DNA of 39,443 nucleotides from Deltaproteobacteria bacterium (GCA_002869015.1 PKTT01000016.1:1-39443); one strand, 5' to 3'. Numbered from the stretch's first letter, positions 1-10,645 are shown. A program made the numbers and translations. Notes: generated by a model from the sequence alone, not told the origin.

Positions 1-1
1 C

Positions 2-1516
2 ATGCAAATTCGTGCTGAAGAAATTACAGAAATCATCAAGTCGAAGGTAAAGAACTTCGAAGTACAGCTGGATGTGGCTGAGACCGGCGTTGTCCTAAAT
101 GTTGGCGACGGTATTGCCCGCATCCACGGCCTTGAGAAGTGCATGGCCGGTGAGCTCCTGGAGTTTCCGGGCGGCATCATGGGAATGGCGCTGAACCTCG
201 AAGAGGACAATGTCGGCGCCGCTATCCTTGGCGACGATACCCACATCAGAGAGGGTGACACTGTTAAGCGCACAGGAAACATCGTCTCCGTTCCTGTGGG
301 CGACGGTCTCCTCGGCCGCGTTGTCGATCCGCTTGGCAACCCTGTTGACGGTCTCGGAGAGATTGAAGCCGCTGAGACAAGGGTTATCGATATCAAGGCG
401 CCCGGCATCGTCATGAGGCAACCGGTTAAAGAGCCCCTACAGACTGGGCTCAAGGCTATTGATTCGATGGTGCCAATCGGGCGCGGTCAGCGTGAGCTGA
501 TCATCGGCGACCGCCAGACGGGTAAAACCGCTGTTGCGATCGATACGATCATCAATCAGAAGGGTGGCGATGTAATCTGCATTTATGTCGCTATCGGCCA
601 AAAGCGTTCGACGGTTGCGCAGGTCGTCTCCAAGCTCAAAGAGCATGGGGCGATGGAGTACACCATAGTCGTCGCCGCGACGGCCTCAGAGCCCGCTCCC
701 CTACAGTACATATCCCCCTTCGGCGGATGTACCATGGGCGAGTTTTTCAGGGACAATGGCAAGCACGCCCTGATCATCTACGATGACCTCTCAAAACAGG
801 CGGTCTCATACAGACAGCTCTCCCTGCTCCTTCGCCGTCCTCCGGGGCGCGAGGCATATCCGGGCGACGTTTTCTACCTGCACAGCCGCCTCCTTGAGCG
901 CGCAGCTAAGCTCTCAGATACTAATGGGGGTGGTTCACTGACGGCGCTGCCGGTTATTGAGACTCAGGCTTCCGACGTCTCGGCTTACATTCCGACCAAC
1001 GTCATCTCAATTACTGACGGCCAGATATTCCTTGAGAGTGACCTCTTCAACTCCGGTATTCGCCCCGCCATTAACGTCGGCATCTCCGTCTCCCGCGTCG
1101 GTGGTTCTGCGCAGGTCAAGGCAATGAAGGCAATCGCCGGTTCGCTTCGTCTCGACCTTGCACAGTACCGCGAGCTGGAGGCCTTTGCGCAGTTCGGCTC
1201 CGACCTTGACAAGGCGACACAGCAGCAGCTAAACCGAGGCGCACGCCTGGTCGAGATCCTTAAGCAGGGCCAGTATGAGCCCCTTGCCATTGAAAAGCAG
1301 GTCCTTACCATTTACGCGGCGACTAAGGGTTACTGCGACAAATATGATGTCAGCCAACTGGCAGAGTATGAAAAGCAGCTCTATGACTTCTTCGAGACAA
1401 GAAAGGCCGACCTCGTGACAAAGATTCGCAACGAGAAGGCCCTCTCCGACGAGATCAAAGAAGAGCTCAACAGCGCGCTCGAAGAGTTCGACGGAATTTT
1501 CGTATCGGAATCATAG
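2..1516 (+). CDS. atpA: F1F0 ATP synthase subunit alpha
   Basis: This is the 504-residue alpha subunit of the F1 catalytic head, which binds non-catalytic nucleotide and alternates with beta in the alpha3beta3 hexamer at the inner face of the membrane. The N-terminus MQIRAEEI is the standard alpha start, so the gene is complete even though it begins at base 2. The order is an N-terminal beta-barrel (about 25-95), a nucleotide-binding domain with Walker A GDRQTGKT at residues 169-176, and a helical C-terminal domain. Length is normal. atpG follows after 12 bases; the usual upstream atpH/atpF genes would lie outside the window. The family is certain. Confidence 0.97.
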   Translation: MQIRAEEITEIIKSKVKNFEVQLDVAETGVVLNVGDGIARIHGLEKCMAGELLEFPGGIMGMALNLEEDNVGAAILGDDTHIREGDTVKRTGNIVSVPVGDGLLGRVVDPLGNPVDGLGEIEAAETRVIDIKAPGIVMRQPVKEPLQTGLKAIDSMVPIGRGQRELIIGDRQTGKTAVAIDTIINQKGGDVICIYVAIGQKRSTVAQVVSKLKEHGAMEYTIVVAATASEPAPLQYISPFGGCTMGEFFRDNGKHALIIYDDLSKQAVSYRQLSLLLRRPPGREAYPGDVFYLHSRLLERAAKLSDTNGGGSLTALPVIETQASDVSAYIPTNVISITDGQIFLESDLFNSGIRPAINVGISVSRVGGSAQVKAMKAIAGSLRLDLAQYRELEAFAQFGSDLDKATQQQLNRGARLVEILKQGQYEPLAIEKQVLTIYAATKGYCDKYDVSQLAEYEKQLYDFFETRKADLVTKIRNEKALSDEIKEELNSALEEFDGIFVSES

Positions 1517-1528
1517 GGAGCCCAAAAG

Positions 1529-3836
<2,308 letters not shown>

Positions 3837-3857
3837 CAGCCTGAACTGGAGAACATC

Positions 3858-4280
3858 ATGAGCGAAACAACTTTTCGCCTTGAGATAGTGACTCCCTCGC
3901 GCCAGCTCGTAAGCGAGGGCGTAGAAGAGGTCACCGCCCCCGGAATTCAGGGCGAGTTTGGTGTGCTTGTTGGGCACACACCTTATCTGGTTGAGCTTGG
4001 AATCGGCGAGCTGATGTACAGAGTAGGCAATGAGAAACGCCACCTTGCAGTACGCCGGGGCTTTGCGGAGGTTACTCGTGATAAGGTGACTATCCTTGCA
4101 GAGGAAGCAGAATTCCCTGCTGAAATTGACCTTGCTACAGCTGAAAAACTGCTCGCCGAAGCGGAAGAGGAGATGAAGTCTCTATCCGTATCTGGCGAAT
4201 CCAAGGAGTATTTGGAGGCGCAGGCAAAGATAGACCGTGCGCTTAATCAGGTGGCCGTGGCGAGGAAGCATAAATCCTGA
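3858..4280 (+). CDS. atpC: F1F0 ATP synthase subunit epsilon
   Basis: The 140-residue epsilon subunit binds the foot of gamma, helps couple F1 to the c-ring and can inhibit ATP hydrolysis. The N-terminal beta-sandwich (about 1-85) shows the family pattern GEFGVLVGHTPYL. The C-terminal helical hairpin (about 90-140) is rich in Glu, Ala and Lys, as expected for the mobile regulatory helices. It starts 21 bases after atpD and is the last gene of the operon; a strong terminator follows 22 bases after its stop. Confidence 0.95.
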   Translation: MSETTFRLEIVTPSRQLVSEGVEEVTAPGIQGEFGVLVGHTPYLVELGIGELMYRVGNEKRHLAVRRGFAEVTRDKVTILAEEAEFPAEIDLATAEKLLAEAEEEMKSLSVSGESKEYLEAQAKIDRALNQVAVARKHKS

Positions 4281-4302
4281 TTGCTCAGGAAGCAGATAAT
4301 AA

Positions 4303-4340
4303 AAAGGCCGCTCCAAATGGGGCGGCCTTTATTTATTTTC
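4303..4340. terminator. Bidirectional intrinsic terminator after atpC
   Basis: Bases 4303-4314 pair with 4319-4330 as a 12-bp stem (one G-U pair) around the loop AAAT. A T-rich tail follows on the plus strand, and the A-run before the stem gives a T-run on the minus strand. It sits between the convergent atp operon and the minus-strand gene at 4352-4921, so it can stop transcription from both sides. Confidence 0.9.
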
Positions 4341-4351
4341 AGTGTAAAAAA

Positions 4352-4921
4352 TCAACCTTCGCTAGCAGCTTTCAGCTTAATTAAGTCACCTTTTACCTTT
4401 GGAGCCTTCTCATTAGCCGAGTGGGAAACGGTAAAGCGGACGGCTGCTACGCCAGGTTTATCGATAACCTGTGAAGCTTTGTCCAATATTGCGTCAGATA
4501 TCTTATCCGGGTTAAAAGTTGGGGCATTAGCGCCAGTGTAGAGCGCTCGTATTCGCCTCTTTAATAGCGTCGGATTTTCAATAGTAAGCCTGTCAATATA
4601 AAAGGTGCTTGAGCGCTCCTGCGTAGCTTCAGCTATTGCTTGACGCCGCCCGGTGCGAGCCTTCTCCCACCTCTCAAGGGTTTTTCGTACCCTCGTTTGC
4701 AGCGCACGGAATTTATGCGCCAGGGTGTTCAATTGGAATTGAACACCTGTGGATTTACCATGTTGTGTGCGGGTTGCATTTAAAATTTCATGGTCGATCT
4801 CGTTCATCAAAGAAGACGGCTCGGTTCTTCTGTGGCCTGAAAAATAGAGATCATACTGATAGCGTAAGTCTTCTATCTTTTTCTCTAACCGGACAATCTC
4901 AGGATTTCGCGGTACCGCCAA
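4352..4921 (-). CDS. Coiled-coil protein of unknown function (resembles the C-terminal domain of Myxococcus MXAN_5187-type proteins)
   Basis: This 189-residue soluble protein has no signal peptide and no membrane segment. Residues about 5-105 are strongly helical and charged (EIVRLEKKIEDLRYQYDLYF, then FRALQTRVRKTLERWEKAR), suggesting a coiled coil. The pattern of a leading helix, a YF pair, then a helix with the LNTLAHKFRALQTR segment recalls proteins annotated as the MXAN_5187 C-terminal domain; this is from memory and tentative. The start is TTG at 4921, supported by AGGAG six bases upstream, which overlaps the nifS stop region. It is the last gene of the rubrerythrin-to-nifS run, so it is probably translated from the nifUS message. 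The function is unknown. Confidence 0.7.
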   Translation of the reverse strand: MAVPRNPEIVRLEKKIEDLRYQYDLYFSGHRRTEPSSLMNEIDHEILNATRTQHGKSTGVQFQLNTLAHKFRALQTRVRKTLERWEKARTGRRQAIAEATQERSSTFYIDRLTIENPTLLKRRIRALYTGANAPTFNPDKISDAILDKASQVIDKPGVAAVRFTVSHSANEKAPKVKGDLIKLKAASEG

Positions 4922-4930
4922 AGGTAGCTC

Positions 4931-6088
4931 CTACTCTTCCGTGTAGGGGCTCATGGCGCGTAAGCGCTCAATGATGGGCGGAAACTCTTTAACCACGAAA
5001 TCTATCTCCTCTTTTGTGTTGAACCGGCTAAGGCTGAAGCGTATCGAGCCATGCGCAAAGGTAAAGGGAACGCCCATAGCTCTTAGTACGTGGCTTGGTT
5101 CGAGTGAGCCGGATGTACATGCCGAGCCTGAGCTAGCACAAATTCCAAGCTCGTTCATAAGTAAAAGTATCGCCTCTCCTTCAACAAACTTGAATGAAAT
5201 ATTAGATGTATTGGGTAGGCGTGAGCTTTCATCACCGTTTACTATGGTAAGCGGCACGGAATTAATTATGCCTTGCTCTAACCTGTCGCGAAGCTCCCTA
5301 ACTTCATTTTGCTCAATTGACATATTTTCAAAAGCTACATCACAAGCTTTGCCCAACGCTATGATGGAAGGCACTGCCTCTGTACCCGCTCTTCTGCTAC
5401 GCTCTTGATGCCCGCCAATTATAAAGGGCCTGAAAGGTGTTCTCTTGCGGACATAAAGTGCGCCAACCCCCTTTGGAGCATGAAGTTTATGACCACTTAG
5501 CGCCAGAAAGTCTACGGGGATTTTGTTCAAGTCGATTTCTATTTTTCCAACCGCCTGGACTGCATCGGTGTGAAAAAGCGTACCACGAGACTTTACTATG
5601 TGTGCAATCTCTTCAATTGGAAAGATCGTTCCCGTCTCGTTGTTTGCCCACATAATAGAGACCAGCGCGGTGTTATCAGTAACTGCACTTCTTAATTCAT
5701 CCAGGTCTAGCCGCCCATTTTCATCTACCCCAAGTTGGGTCAGGTGATAGCCCTTCTTTACAAGGTGCTTGCAAAGGTTGAGTACGGCTGGGTGCTCAAC
5801 CTTGGTTGTAACGATGTGTTTTCTGTCGGGCTGGGATTCCAGCGCTGAGCGAATAGCTGTGTTATCACTCTCAGTGCCGCAAGAGGTAAAGATTATCTCT
5901 GTGGGGTCCGCGCCCAAAATAGCTGCTACACGCTCGCGCGCTTCAGTTATCTTTGAGCCGACCTGCCCCCCGAATGCGTGCATGGATGAGGGGTTCCCGT
6001 AAAGGTCGCAGAAATATGGCTGCATCTCTTCAAATACGCGAGGGTCAACGCGCGTTGTTGCGTTATTGTCTAAATATATAGTCTTCAC
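4931..6088 (-). CDS. nifS: Cysteine desulfurase (NifS/IscS type)
   Basis: This PLP enzyme takes sulfur from L-cysteine, as a persulfide, and passes it to the NifU scaffold for iron-sulfur cluster assembly in the cytoplasm. The 385 residues are normal for class I desulfurases. The PLP lysine is K201 in SGHKLHAPKG; the catalytic cysteine is C324 in SGSACTSGS, a loop typical of NifS/IscS rather than SufS. The N-terminus YLDNNATT is the family start. It overlaps nifU by 4 bases (ATGA), implying coupled translation. No nitrogenase gene is nearby, so a general Fe-S role is more likely than a nitrogen-fixation one. Confidence 0.93.
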   Translation of the reverse strand: MKTIYLDNNATTRVDPRVFEEMQPYFCDLYGNPSSMHAFGGQVGSKITEARERVAAILGADPTEIIFTSCGTESDNTAIRSALESQPDRKHIVTTKVEHPAVLNLCKHLVKKGYHLTQLGVDENGRLDLDELRSAVTDNTALVSIMWANNETGTIFPIEEIAHIVKSRGTLFHTDAVQAVGKIEIDLNKIPVDFLALSGHKLHAPKGVGALYVRKRTPFRPFIIGGHQERSRRAGTEAVPSIIALGKACDVAFENMSIEQNEVRELRDRLEQGIINSVPLTIVNGDESSRLPNTSNISFKFVEGEAILLLMNELGICASSGSACTSGSLEPSHVLRAMGVPFTFAHGSIRFSLSRFNTKEEIDFVVKEFPPIIERLRAMSPYTEE

Positions 6089-6930
6089 GCGTTCTCCTCC
6101 ACAACCTCAATTTCAGGGTCAACCATCTCACGAAGTCGGCCTTCCACCCCGTCTTTTAAAGTTATTTGAGCCGATGGGCAGTTTGAGCATGCGCCGCGAA
6201 GGCTAACAATTACTTTCTTTCCTTCGACATCAATCAGATCAAGGTCTCCACCATCAGCTTGGAGGGCCGGGCGTAGCTCCTCATCGATAACCTTCTGTAT
6301 GAGCTGTATGCGCTCAAGGTTGGTAAGCGGTTTGTTTGAAGTTGCCGGGCCGGAAGTGTTCGCCTTTGCCCCGAGCTCTTCAGCTAGTATCTTCTCAATA
6401 TCTGGTATGCATCGCTCGCAGCCACCGCCTGCTTTGGTGAAGTTGGTTACATCTTCTACGGTTTTGATATCATTTTCATGAATCGCTTTTCGGATTTGCT
6501 TGTCGGTAACTCCGAAACACTCGCAAACCACCTCGCCCTCAAGCGCCGTGGTGTCGATCGGAATGCCCCGGTAAGAGTTGATTGCTGCCTCAAGGGCCTC
6601 ACGGCCCATAACTGAGCAGTGCATCTTCTCCTTAGGTAACCCACCAAGGTAATCTGCAATGTCACGGTTTGTTATCTCCAGAGCCTCGTCCAGGGTTTTA
6701 CCCTTTATCATTTCTGTAAGAGCCGAGCTTGACGCGATTGCGCTTCCGCAACCAAATGTCTGAAAGGTCGCATCCTCAATCTTGCCTTCATCATCAAGTT
6801 TAAGGAAAAGTTTAAGGGCATCACCACATGCCAAACTTCCGACTTCGCCTACAGCATCTGCGTTCTCAATCTTTCCAGCGTTCCTAGGGTTAAGAAAATG
6901 ATCTTTTACTTTATCAGTGTAATCCCACAT
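6085..6930 (-). CDS. nifU: Iron-sulfur cluster scaffold NifU, full three-domain form
   Basis: This 281-residue scaffold builds Fe-S clusters with sulfur from NifS. Three domains are visible. An IscU-like domain (1-122) has C35, C61 and C105. A BFD-like [2Fe-2S] domain (about 133-185) has C136, C138, C171 and C174. A C-terminal NifU/Nfu domain (about 205-281) has C248 and C251 in the CSNC motif. All expected cluster ligands are present. The ATG at 6930 has GGAGG upstream at good spacing. A strong promoter lies about 60 bases further upstream, so nifU-nifS can be expressed apart from the redox genes before it. Confidence 0.95.
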   Translation of the reverse strand: MWDYTDKVKDHFLNPRNAGKIENADAVGEVGSLACGDALKLFLKLDDEGKIEDATFQTFGCGSAIASSSALTEMIKGKTLDEALEITNRDIADYLGGLPKEKMHCSVMGREALEAAINSYRGIPIDTTALEGEVVCECFGVTDKQIRKAIHENDIKTVEDVTNFTKAGGGCERCIPDIEKILAEELGAKANTSGPATSNKPLTNLERIQLIQKVIDEELRPALQADGGDLDLIDVEGKKVIVSLRGACSNCPSAQITLKDGVEGRLREMVDPEIEVVEENA

Positions 6931-6990
6931 GGGCCTATTTCCTCCAAAGTCCTATAAAATACAGGGGTTTAATAACTCTTTCACACTTGA

Positions 6991-7019
6991 AATGTAACAA
7001 CTGAAATGGCTAGTGTCAA
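6991..7019 (-). promoter_or_regulatory. Sigma70-type promoter for nifU-nifS
   Basis: Read on the minus strand there is TTGACA (7019-7014), a 17-base spacer and TACATT (6996-6991), with a TG one base before the -10 (extended -10). It lies in the 108-base gap between the thioredoxin-domain lipoprotein gene and nifU. A start near 6984 would give a leader of about 55 bases. Confidence 0.7.
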
Positions 7020-7038
7020 AAGTGGATGGCAACTAAAG

Positions 7039-8118
7039 CTACTTCAACTCTTCAAGGTGGGATTTTATTTGCTCAAGGTCTTCAGTGCCCTGGCCGGTAT
7101 ATACTATCTCCCCATCACCATCGAGAATTATTGCGGTGGGTGTTGCGCCGACACCAAAGGCTCTGGATATGTCGCCTGATCCCATGGCAGACCAGTCTGG
7201 AATGCATGGAAGAGAGGGGTACTTTTCAATAAAGGACTCTACCCTGCGCTTCAAATGCGGGGAGTCAATATTAACAGAGGCTACTTGAATCTCGGGAAAA
7301 TCCTCAGCAAGTTCAGCCATCTCGGGAAATTTAGCTCTACAAGGCTTGCAGTATAGGCTCCAGAAGAAGAGAAGTGTAGGCTTTCCTCCGCCAAGCAAAA
7401 GCTCCCCGCCGCTAAGTGTTCGAGTTCTATAAGTCGCGCCAAGGCCCCCCTCCGTGACAAGATGAGTGGTACCTGCCGGGGCGAAGGTAGTTACCCCACC
7501 CGTTGGCGCTAAAGTAATGTCCTCACCCTTATCTGTTGATAATAGCTCTTTTATTACTGAGTCAAAGCGCTCTTCATCTCCTGGACGGTAGCCCTCCTGG
7601 TATAGGCGAATCCATCCGGAGCGGTCGATGATCACCGTAACGGGCAGGAGCTCAACGTTATAATCAGCTGCAATAGATTGTCGTGTATCGCGCAAAATTG
7701 GGTAATCAAGGCGTATTCCCGCTTTTTTTAGTACAGAGGCTACGCGGGCATCGGTAAAGATGTCAGTGTTTATTGAGAGGATCGCCAGACCCTCTTTGGC
7801 ATACTTATCGTTGAGGGCGATTATTTTTGGCATCTCCTCAATGCATGATTTGCAGAATATCGACCAGAACTCGAGGAGAATGACGTGGTTGCCAACGAAG
7901 TCAGAGAGGCGGGCTTCTCCTCCTCCAAGAAGCTTTGCTGCAAAAGCCGGGGCAAGAGAGTTGACCTCTACAGTTATAGAGTCGCCGCTTGTCCTCTCCT
8001 GTAATCCTGCTATCTCCTCGGAGTTAGCAGCGGGAGCAGGAGAATTGTCGCTGCATCCGGGGAAGACCACAAGGATTATGAGTAAAGAGAAAATTAACAT
8101 GGTGATGTGGCGGAGCAT
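7039..8118 (-). CDS. Lipoprotein with two thioredoxin-like (TlpA/AhpC-TSA) domains
   Basis: This 359-residue protein is exported as a lipoprotein: hydrophobic residues 8-19 are followed by the lipobox FPGC with C22. Two TlpA-like domains follow in tandem. The first (about 50-195) has FWSIFCKSC with the redox pair C89/C92. The second (about 215-355) has FFWSLYCKPC with C257/C260. Both keep the cis-proline region (LLPVTV and GATPTAI). Such proteins act in the periplasm as thiol reductases or in cytochrome maturation; the substrate here is not evident. Its start lies 9 bases after the stop of the upstream hydrolase gene. Two intact CXXC domains in one lipoprotein is the unusual feature. Confidence 0.85.
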   Translation of the reverse strand: MLRHITMLIFSLLIILVVFPGCSDNSPAPAANSEEIAGLQERTSGDSITVEVNSLAPAFAAKLLGGGEARLSDFVGNHVILLEFWSIFCKSCIEEMPKIIALNDKYAKEGLAILSINTDIFTDARVASVLKKAGIRLDYPILRDTRQSIAADYNVELLPVTVIIDRSGWIRLYQEGYRPGDEERFDSVIKELLSTDKGEDITLAPTGGVTTFAPAGTTHLVTEGGLGATYRTRTLSGGELLLGGGKPTLLFFWSLYCKPCRAKFPEMAELAEDFPEIQVASVNIDSPHLKRRVESFIEKYPSLPCIPDWSAMGSGDISRAFGVGATPTAIILDGDGEIVYTGQGTEDLEQIKSHLEELK

Positions 8119-8127
8119 AGCGGGGCC

Positions 8128-8964
8128 TTAATTTCCGTAGAAATACTCTACGCCTGGAAGGTCATAGAGGGTAAAGGAGGAGGGTGAGCCTGAAAATCTC
8201 CGATAAGCTATATCTCCCGGTATTGACCTCTCCTTGCAGAGCTCAAGAAAGATGCGCCTTGCTGCATCAGCTAAAGGTACGTTTTCCATTCTAAGCTTTA
8301 TCGCGCGTTTTCCCACTTCAGCTATTGCCTTTCTTGTGACCTCAATCCACGCTCTAGCGCTATCACCGTTTCGGACTTCACGGTGCCCCGTAACAAGAGT
8401 ACTTACATCGAGAGTCAGGAGCTTGTCGAGTGATGCCAGATAGGTATTTCCATCAGTGAAAAAAGGCCAGGGACTTGGGTAAAAAGCCTCCTCCCATGAC
8501 TCTCCCTTTGGTTGCACTATGTCTCCGGAGAATAGAATACTGGAGTCAGGAAGATAAAAAGCAAGGTCATCATTTACGCTGGAATGACCCGGCGTAGAAA
8601 TACAACGAACCCTGAAACCCTCACCTGGTAAATACGCATCGGGTTTAAGCGGTGAGTTTTTATGAGCGACGACCCTCAGCAGCCCTTTAAAAAGAGCTTT
8701 AATCTCAGGCAGATTCGCTATGTGATCAGGATGCGAATGCGTTATCCAAACTTCAGCTAATGGTTTGCCTGTCTCTTTAATGACTTCGTAAAGCCCGGCA
8801 AGGGGACCCTGCGCGGTGGTCAAAGGTTCGTCGCCCGGGTCAATCACAGCGAGAGTTTCTTTCCCCTCAATGACTGCCATTCGCCCTGCGGTAACCCACA
8901 CCCCCGAAGAAAGCTCGGTCAGCTTTGCCGACAGTGTGGGTTTTGGCCCTGAATAGTTCCTCAC
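8128..8964 (-). CDS. Metallo-beta-lactamase-fold hydrolase
   Basis: This 278-residue protein shows the binuclear metal signature HSHPDH (H76, H78, D80, H81), a later TPGHS histidine, the LFSGDIV aspartate and a VTGH histidine, so all ligands for two metals seem present. It has no signal peptide and is probably cytoplasmic. The family includes glyoxalase II, RNase Z-like and persulfide dioxygenase enzymes; the substrate cannot be told from sequence alone. The start is GTG at 8964, two bases after the stop of the rubrerythrin-like gene, with a poor ribosome binding site, so translation is probably coupled. Its redox and Fe-S neighbours hint at a thiol or persulfide substrate, but that is inference. 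Confidence 0.85.
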   Translation of the reverse strand: MRNYSGPKPTLSAKLTELSSGVWVTAGRMAVIEGKETLAVIDPGDEPLTTAQGPLAGLYEVIKETGKPLAEVWITHSHPDHIANLPEIKALFKGLLRVVAHKNSPLKPDAYLPGEGFRVRCISTPGHSSVNDDLAFYLPDSSILFSGDIVQPKGESWEEAFYPSPWPFFTDGNTYLASLDKLLTLDVSTLVTGHREVRNGDSARAWIEVTRKAIAEVGKRAIKLRMENVPLADAARRIFLELCKERSIPGDIAYRRFSGSPSSFTLYDLPGVEYFYGN

Positions 8965-8966
8965 TG

Positions 8967-9422
8967 CTACTTAAGAGCCTTTTCAATCGCAGCCAGATGA
9001 TCTACCTCCTCATCGACCAAACGGTTGAAAAATTCCCTCTCAGCATCACATGTCGCCTGATTTGCGCGGAGTCTGTAGAAGGCAACGCCCTCCCGCTCCA
9101 TCTTGGCGGCTTCCTCAAGGGCTTCCTTTGCCGAGGCATCAGGGGATAGCGACAGAGTCATGGTCTCCCGCTCAAAAACATCCATGACACCGGATGCGGC
9201 GGCTACCATCTTCATTTCAGAGGGCCACCCCGCGTTGTCCTTGAGTTCTTCGTAAATCTCTCTTACCCTGCTTATATGGCTCTTTTCATCCTCGGCAAGC
9301 TTTGTAAAAACCGCTTTCGCCATAGGGTTAGTAACCCGCTCGGCGGCGCGAAGGTAGAAATCCCTACCGTCAGATTCAAATTTTATAGCTTGCTCCAAGG
9401 CCATTATTGCCGAATCACTCAT
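8967..9422 (-). CDS. Rubrerythrin-like (ferritin-fold) diiron protein
   Basis: This 151-residue four-helix protein keeps the diiron ligands of the rubrerythrin/ferritin-like family: E16, E46-x-x-H49, E109 and E139-x-x-H142. There is no C-terminal rubredoxin domain, so it is an erythrin-only form, of the type linked to peroxide defence or iron handling in anaerobes and microaerophiles. The start chosen is the ATG at 9422, preceded by GGAGG with good spacing; an upstream TTG at 9434 would place that binding site inside the gene. It heads the minus-strand run and has its own promoter, divergent from the flavoprotein-Fur pair. Confidence 0.88.
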   Translation of the reverse strand: MSDSAIMALEQAIKFESDGRDFYLRAAERVTNPMAKAVFTKLAEDEKSHISRVREIYEELKDNAGWPSEMKMVAAASGVMDVFERETMTLSLSPDASAKEALEEAAKMEREGVAFYRLRANQATCDAEREFFNRLVDEEVDHLAAIEKALK

Positions 9423-9456
9423 TGTTTCCTCCAAATGGGTTTAAAGATGTAGTTAA

Positions 9457-9486
9457 ATTATAGTTACCGATATGCTGTATTAACAA
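9457..9486 (-). promoter_or_regulatory. Promoter for the rubrerythrin-like operon
   Basis: On the minus strand there is TTGTTA (9486-9481), an 18-base spacer and a perfect TATAAT (9462-9457). It lies in the divergent gap between the rubrerythrin-like gene and the flavoprotein-Fur pair. No convincing Fur or PerR box could be read in this AT-rich gap, though a repressor site is possible. Confidence 0.6.
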
Positions 9487-9500
9487 GCAGGAAAGAAAAA

Positions 9501-10130
9501 ATGGCTGATATCTTCCCACCTCAAATTCTCTGTGTTTTTGGAAGCCCTAGAAAGGGTGGCAACACTGATGTTTTGATGGACAGCTTTATTAAGGGCGTAG
9601 AATCTGCGGGAGGCGTTGTTCACCCCTTATACCTTCGGGATATGAAGCTCTTTCCCTGCCGTGAGATACACGCCTGCGCCAAGTCGGGCGAATGTGTATT
9701 AAAAGATGACCTCACACCCCTCTTTGAGAGCCTTATGGAGGTTGATGCCTTTGCGCTATCTTCACCAGTGATGTTTTATGGGGTCCCCGCCATAGCCAAA
9801 GCGTTCATTGACAGATGTCAATCTCTTTGGGCGCGTAAGTACGTTCTTAAGATGCCGGTGGCTACTGGGAGGATAAAGGACCGTAAAGGAGTGCTCCTAT
9901 CACTTGGGGGCAGCAAAGGTAATAAGCTTTTTGATGGAGTTAAGCTGACTTTCAGATATTTTCTCGACACTCTGGACGCATCGCCTTGGGGGGAGGTGCT
10001 TTTGAGGGGGGTGGATGAGAAGGGTGATATTTTAAGAGAGAAAGAGGGTCTGGCTGAGGCTGAGGCACTTGGGCGGCAGCTAGTAGAGGCTCTTTTGCTT
10101 GAACTAAAGGAGGACGGTAGTGGGGGCTGA
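9501..10130 (+). CDS. NADPH-dependent FMN reductase-like flavoprotein
   Basis: This 209-residue protein has the flavodoxin-like fold of the NADPH-dependent FMN reductase / iron-sulfur flavoprotein family. The N-terminal strand and phosphate loop GSPRKGGNTD (about residues 14-23) bind FMN phosphate, and ALSSPVMFYGVPAIAKAFIDR is the second flavin-contacting segment. Cysteines occur in FPCREIHACAKSGECV, but the compact CX2CX2C cluster motif of archaeal iron-sulfur flavoproteins is not clearly present, so a plain FMN oxidoreductase is the safer call. It overlaps the Fur-family gene by 11 bases and diverges from the rubrerythrin-like gene, suggesting a redox-stress role. The electron partner is unknown. 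Confidence 0.83.
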   Translation: MADIFPPQILCVFGSPRKGGNTDVLMDSFIKGVESAGGVVHPLYLRDMKLFPCREIHACAKSGECVLKDDLTPLFESLMEVDAFALSSPVMFYGVPAIAKAFIDRCQSLWARKYVLKMPVATGRIKDRKGVLLSLGGSKGNKLFDGVKLTFRYFLDTLDASPWGEVLLRGVDEKGDILREKEGLAEAEALGRQLVEALLLELKEDGSGG

Positions 10131-10581
10131 GAAGAGAAGGGATTTAAAGGCGCAGTTTAAGGAGGCTCGCCGCCGGTTGCTTGAACACCTTAAGGGTAAG
10201 GGTTTGAGGTGGACCAGGCAGCGAGATGTAATCCTGGAAAATTTTATAGCCGCGCAAAAACACATAAGCGCCCAGGAGCTCTACGAGCTTGTTAAAAAGA
10301 GCTCGCCGGAGATTGGCTACGCCACGGTATACAGGTGCCTGAACCTCTTTGTGGATGTGGGAATAGCAAAGGAGCGGCGCTTCGATGAGGAACGCGTCAG
10401 GTATGAATCAGCGATCTTTGCCGACCACCATGACCATCTCATCTGCACCGAATGCGGCACCATTGTAGAATTTGAAGATGAACGCATCGAGAAGTTACAG
10501 GACCTTATTGCCTCGGGGCATGGTTTCGCTGTGACCAACCACAGGCTGGAGCTTTACGGCAAATGCCCTAAATGCAGCTGA
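10120..10581 (+). CDS. Fur-family metalloregulator
   Basis: This 153-residue DNA-binding repressor has an N-terminal winged helix (about 15-90: LRWTRQRDVIL, HISAQELYELV, GYATVYRCLNLF) and a C-terminal dimerisation/metal domain. The DHHDHLICTEC stretch supplies histidine metal ligands and the first CxxC; CPKC at the end supplies the second CxxC of a structural zinc site. The IVEF glutamate and the HHDH spacing are closer to Fur than to PerR, which has aspartate there. The start is GTG at 10120 with AGGAGG six bases upstream, inside the flavoprotein gene. Its pairing with a flavoprotein and a divergent rubrerythrin suggests control of iron or peroxide genes, including its own operon. Confidence 0.9.
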   Translation: MGAEKRRDLKAQFKEARRRLLEHLKGKGLRWTRQRDVILENFIAAQKHISAQELYELVKKSSPEIGYATVYRCLNLFVDVGIAKERRFDEERVRYESAIFADHHDHLICTECGTIVEFEDERIEKLQDLIASGHGFAVTNHRLELYGKCPKCS

Positions 10582-10645
10582 TTCCACACTGCCTCGGTAG
10601 ATTAAATTCTGGTATATTTCACATAAGCAAGCTGCGTGAGCGCGG

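Noticed and set aside
4931-6930. nifU-nifS as evidence of nitrogen fixation
   Set aside because: No nitrogenase or other nif gene is in the window, and NifUS serve general Fe-S assembly in several non-fixing lineages.
10120-10581. PerR peroxide sensor
   Set aside because: The position matching the PerR regulatory aspartate is glutamate, and the HHDH spacing follows Fur; left as Fur family.
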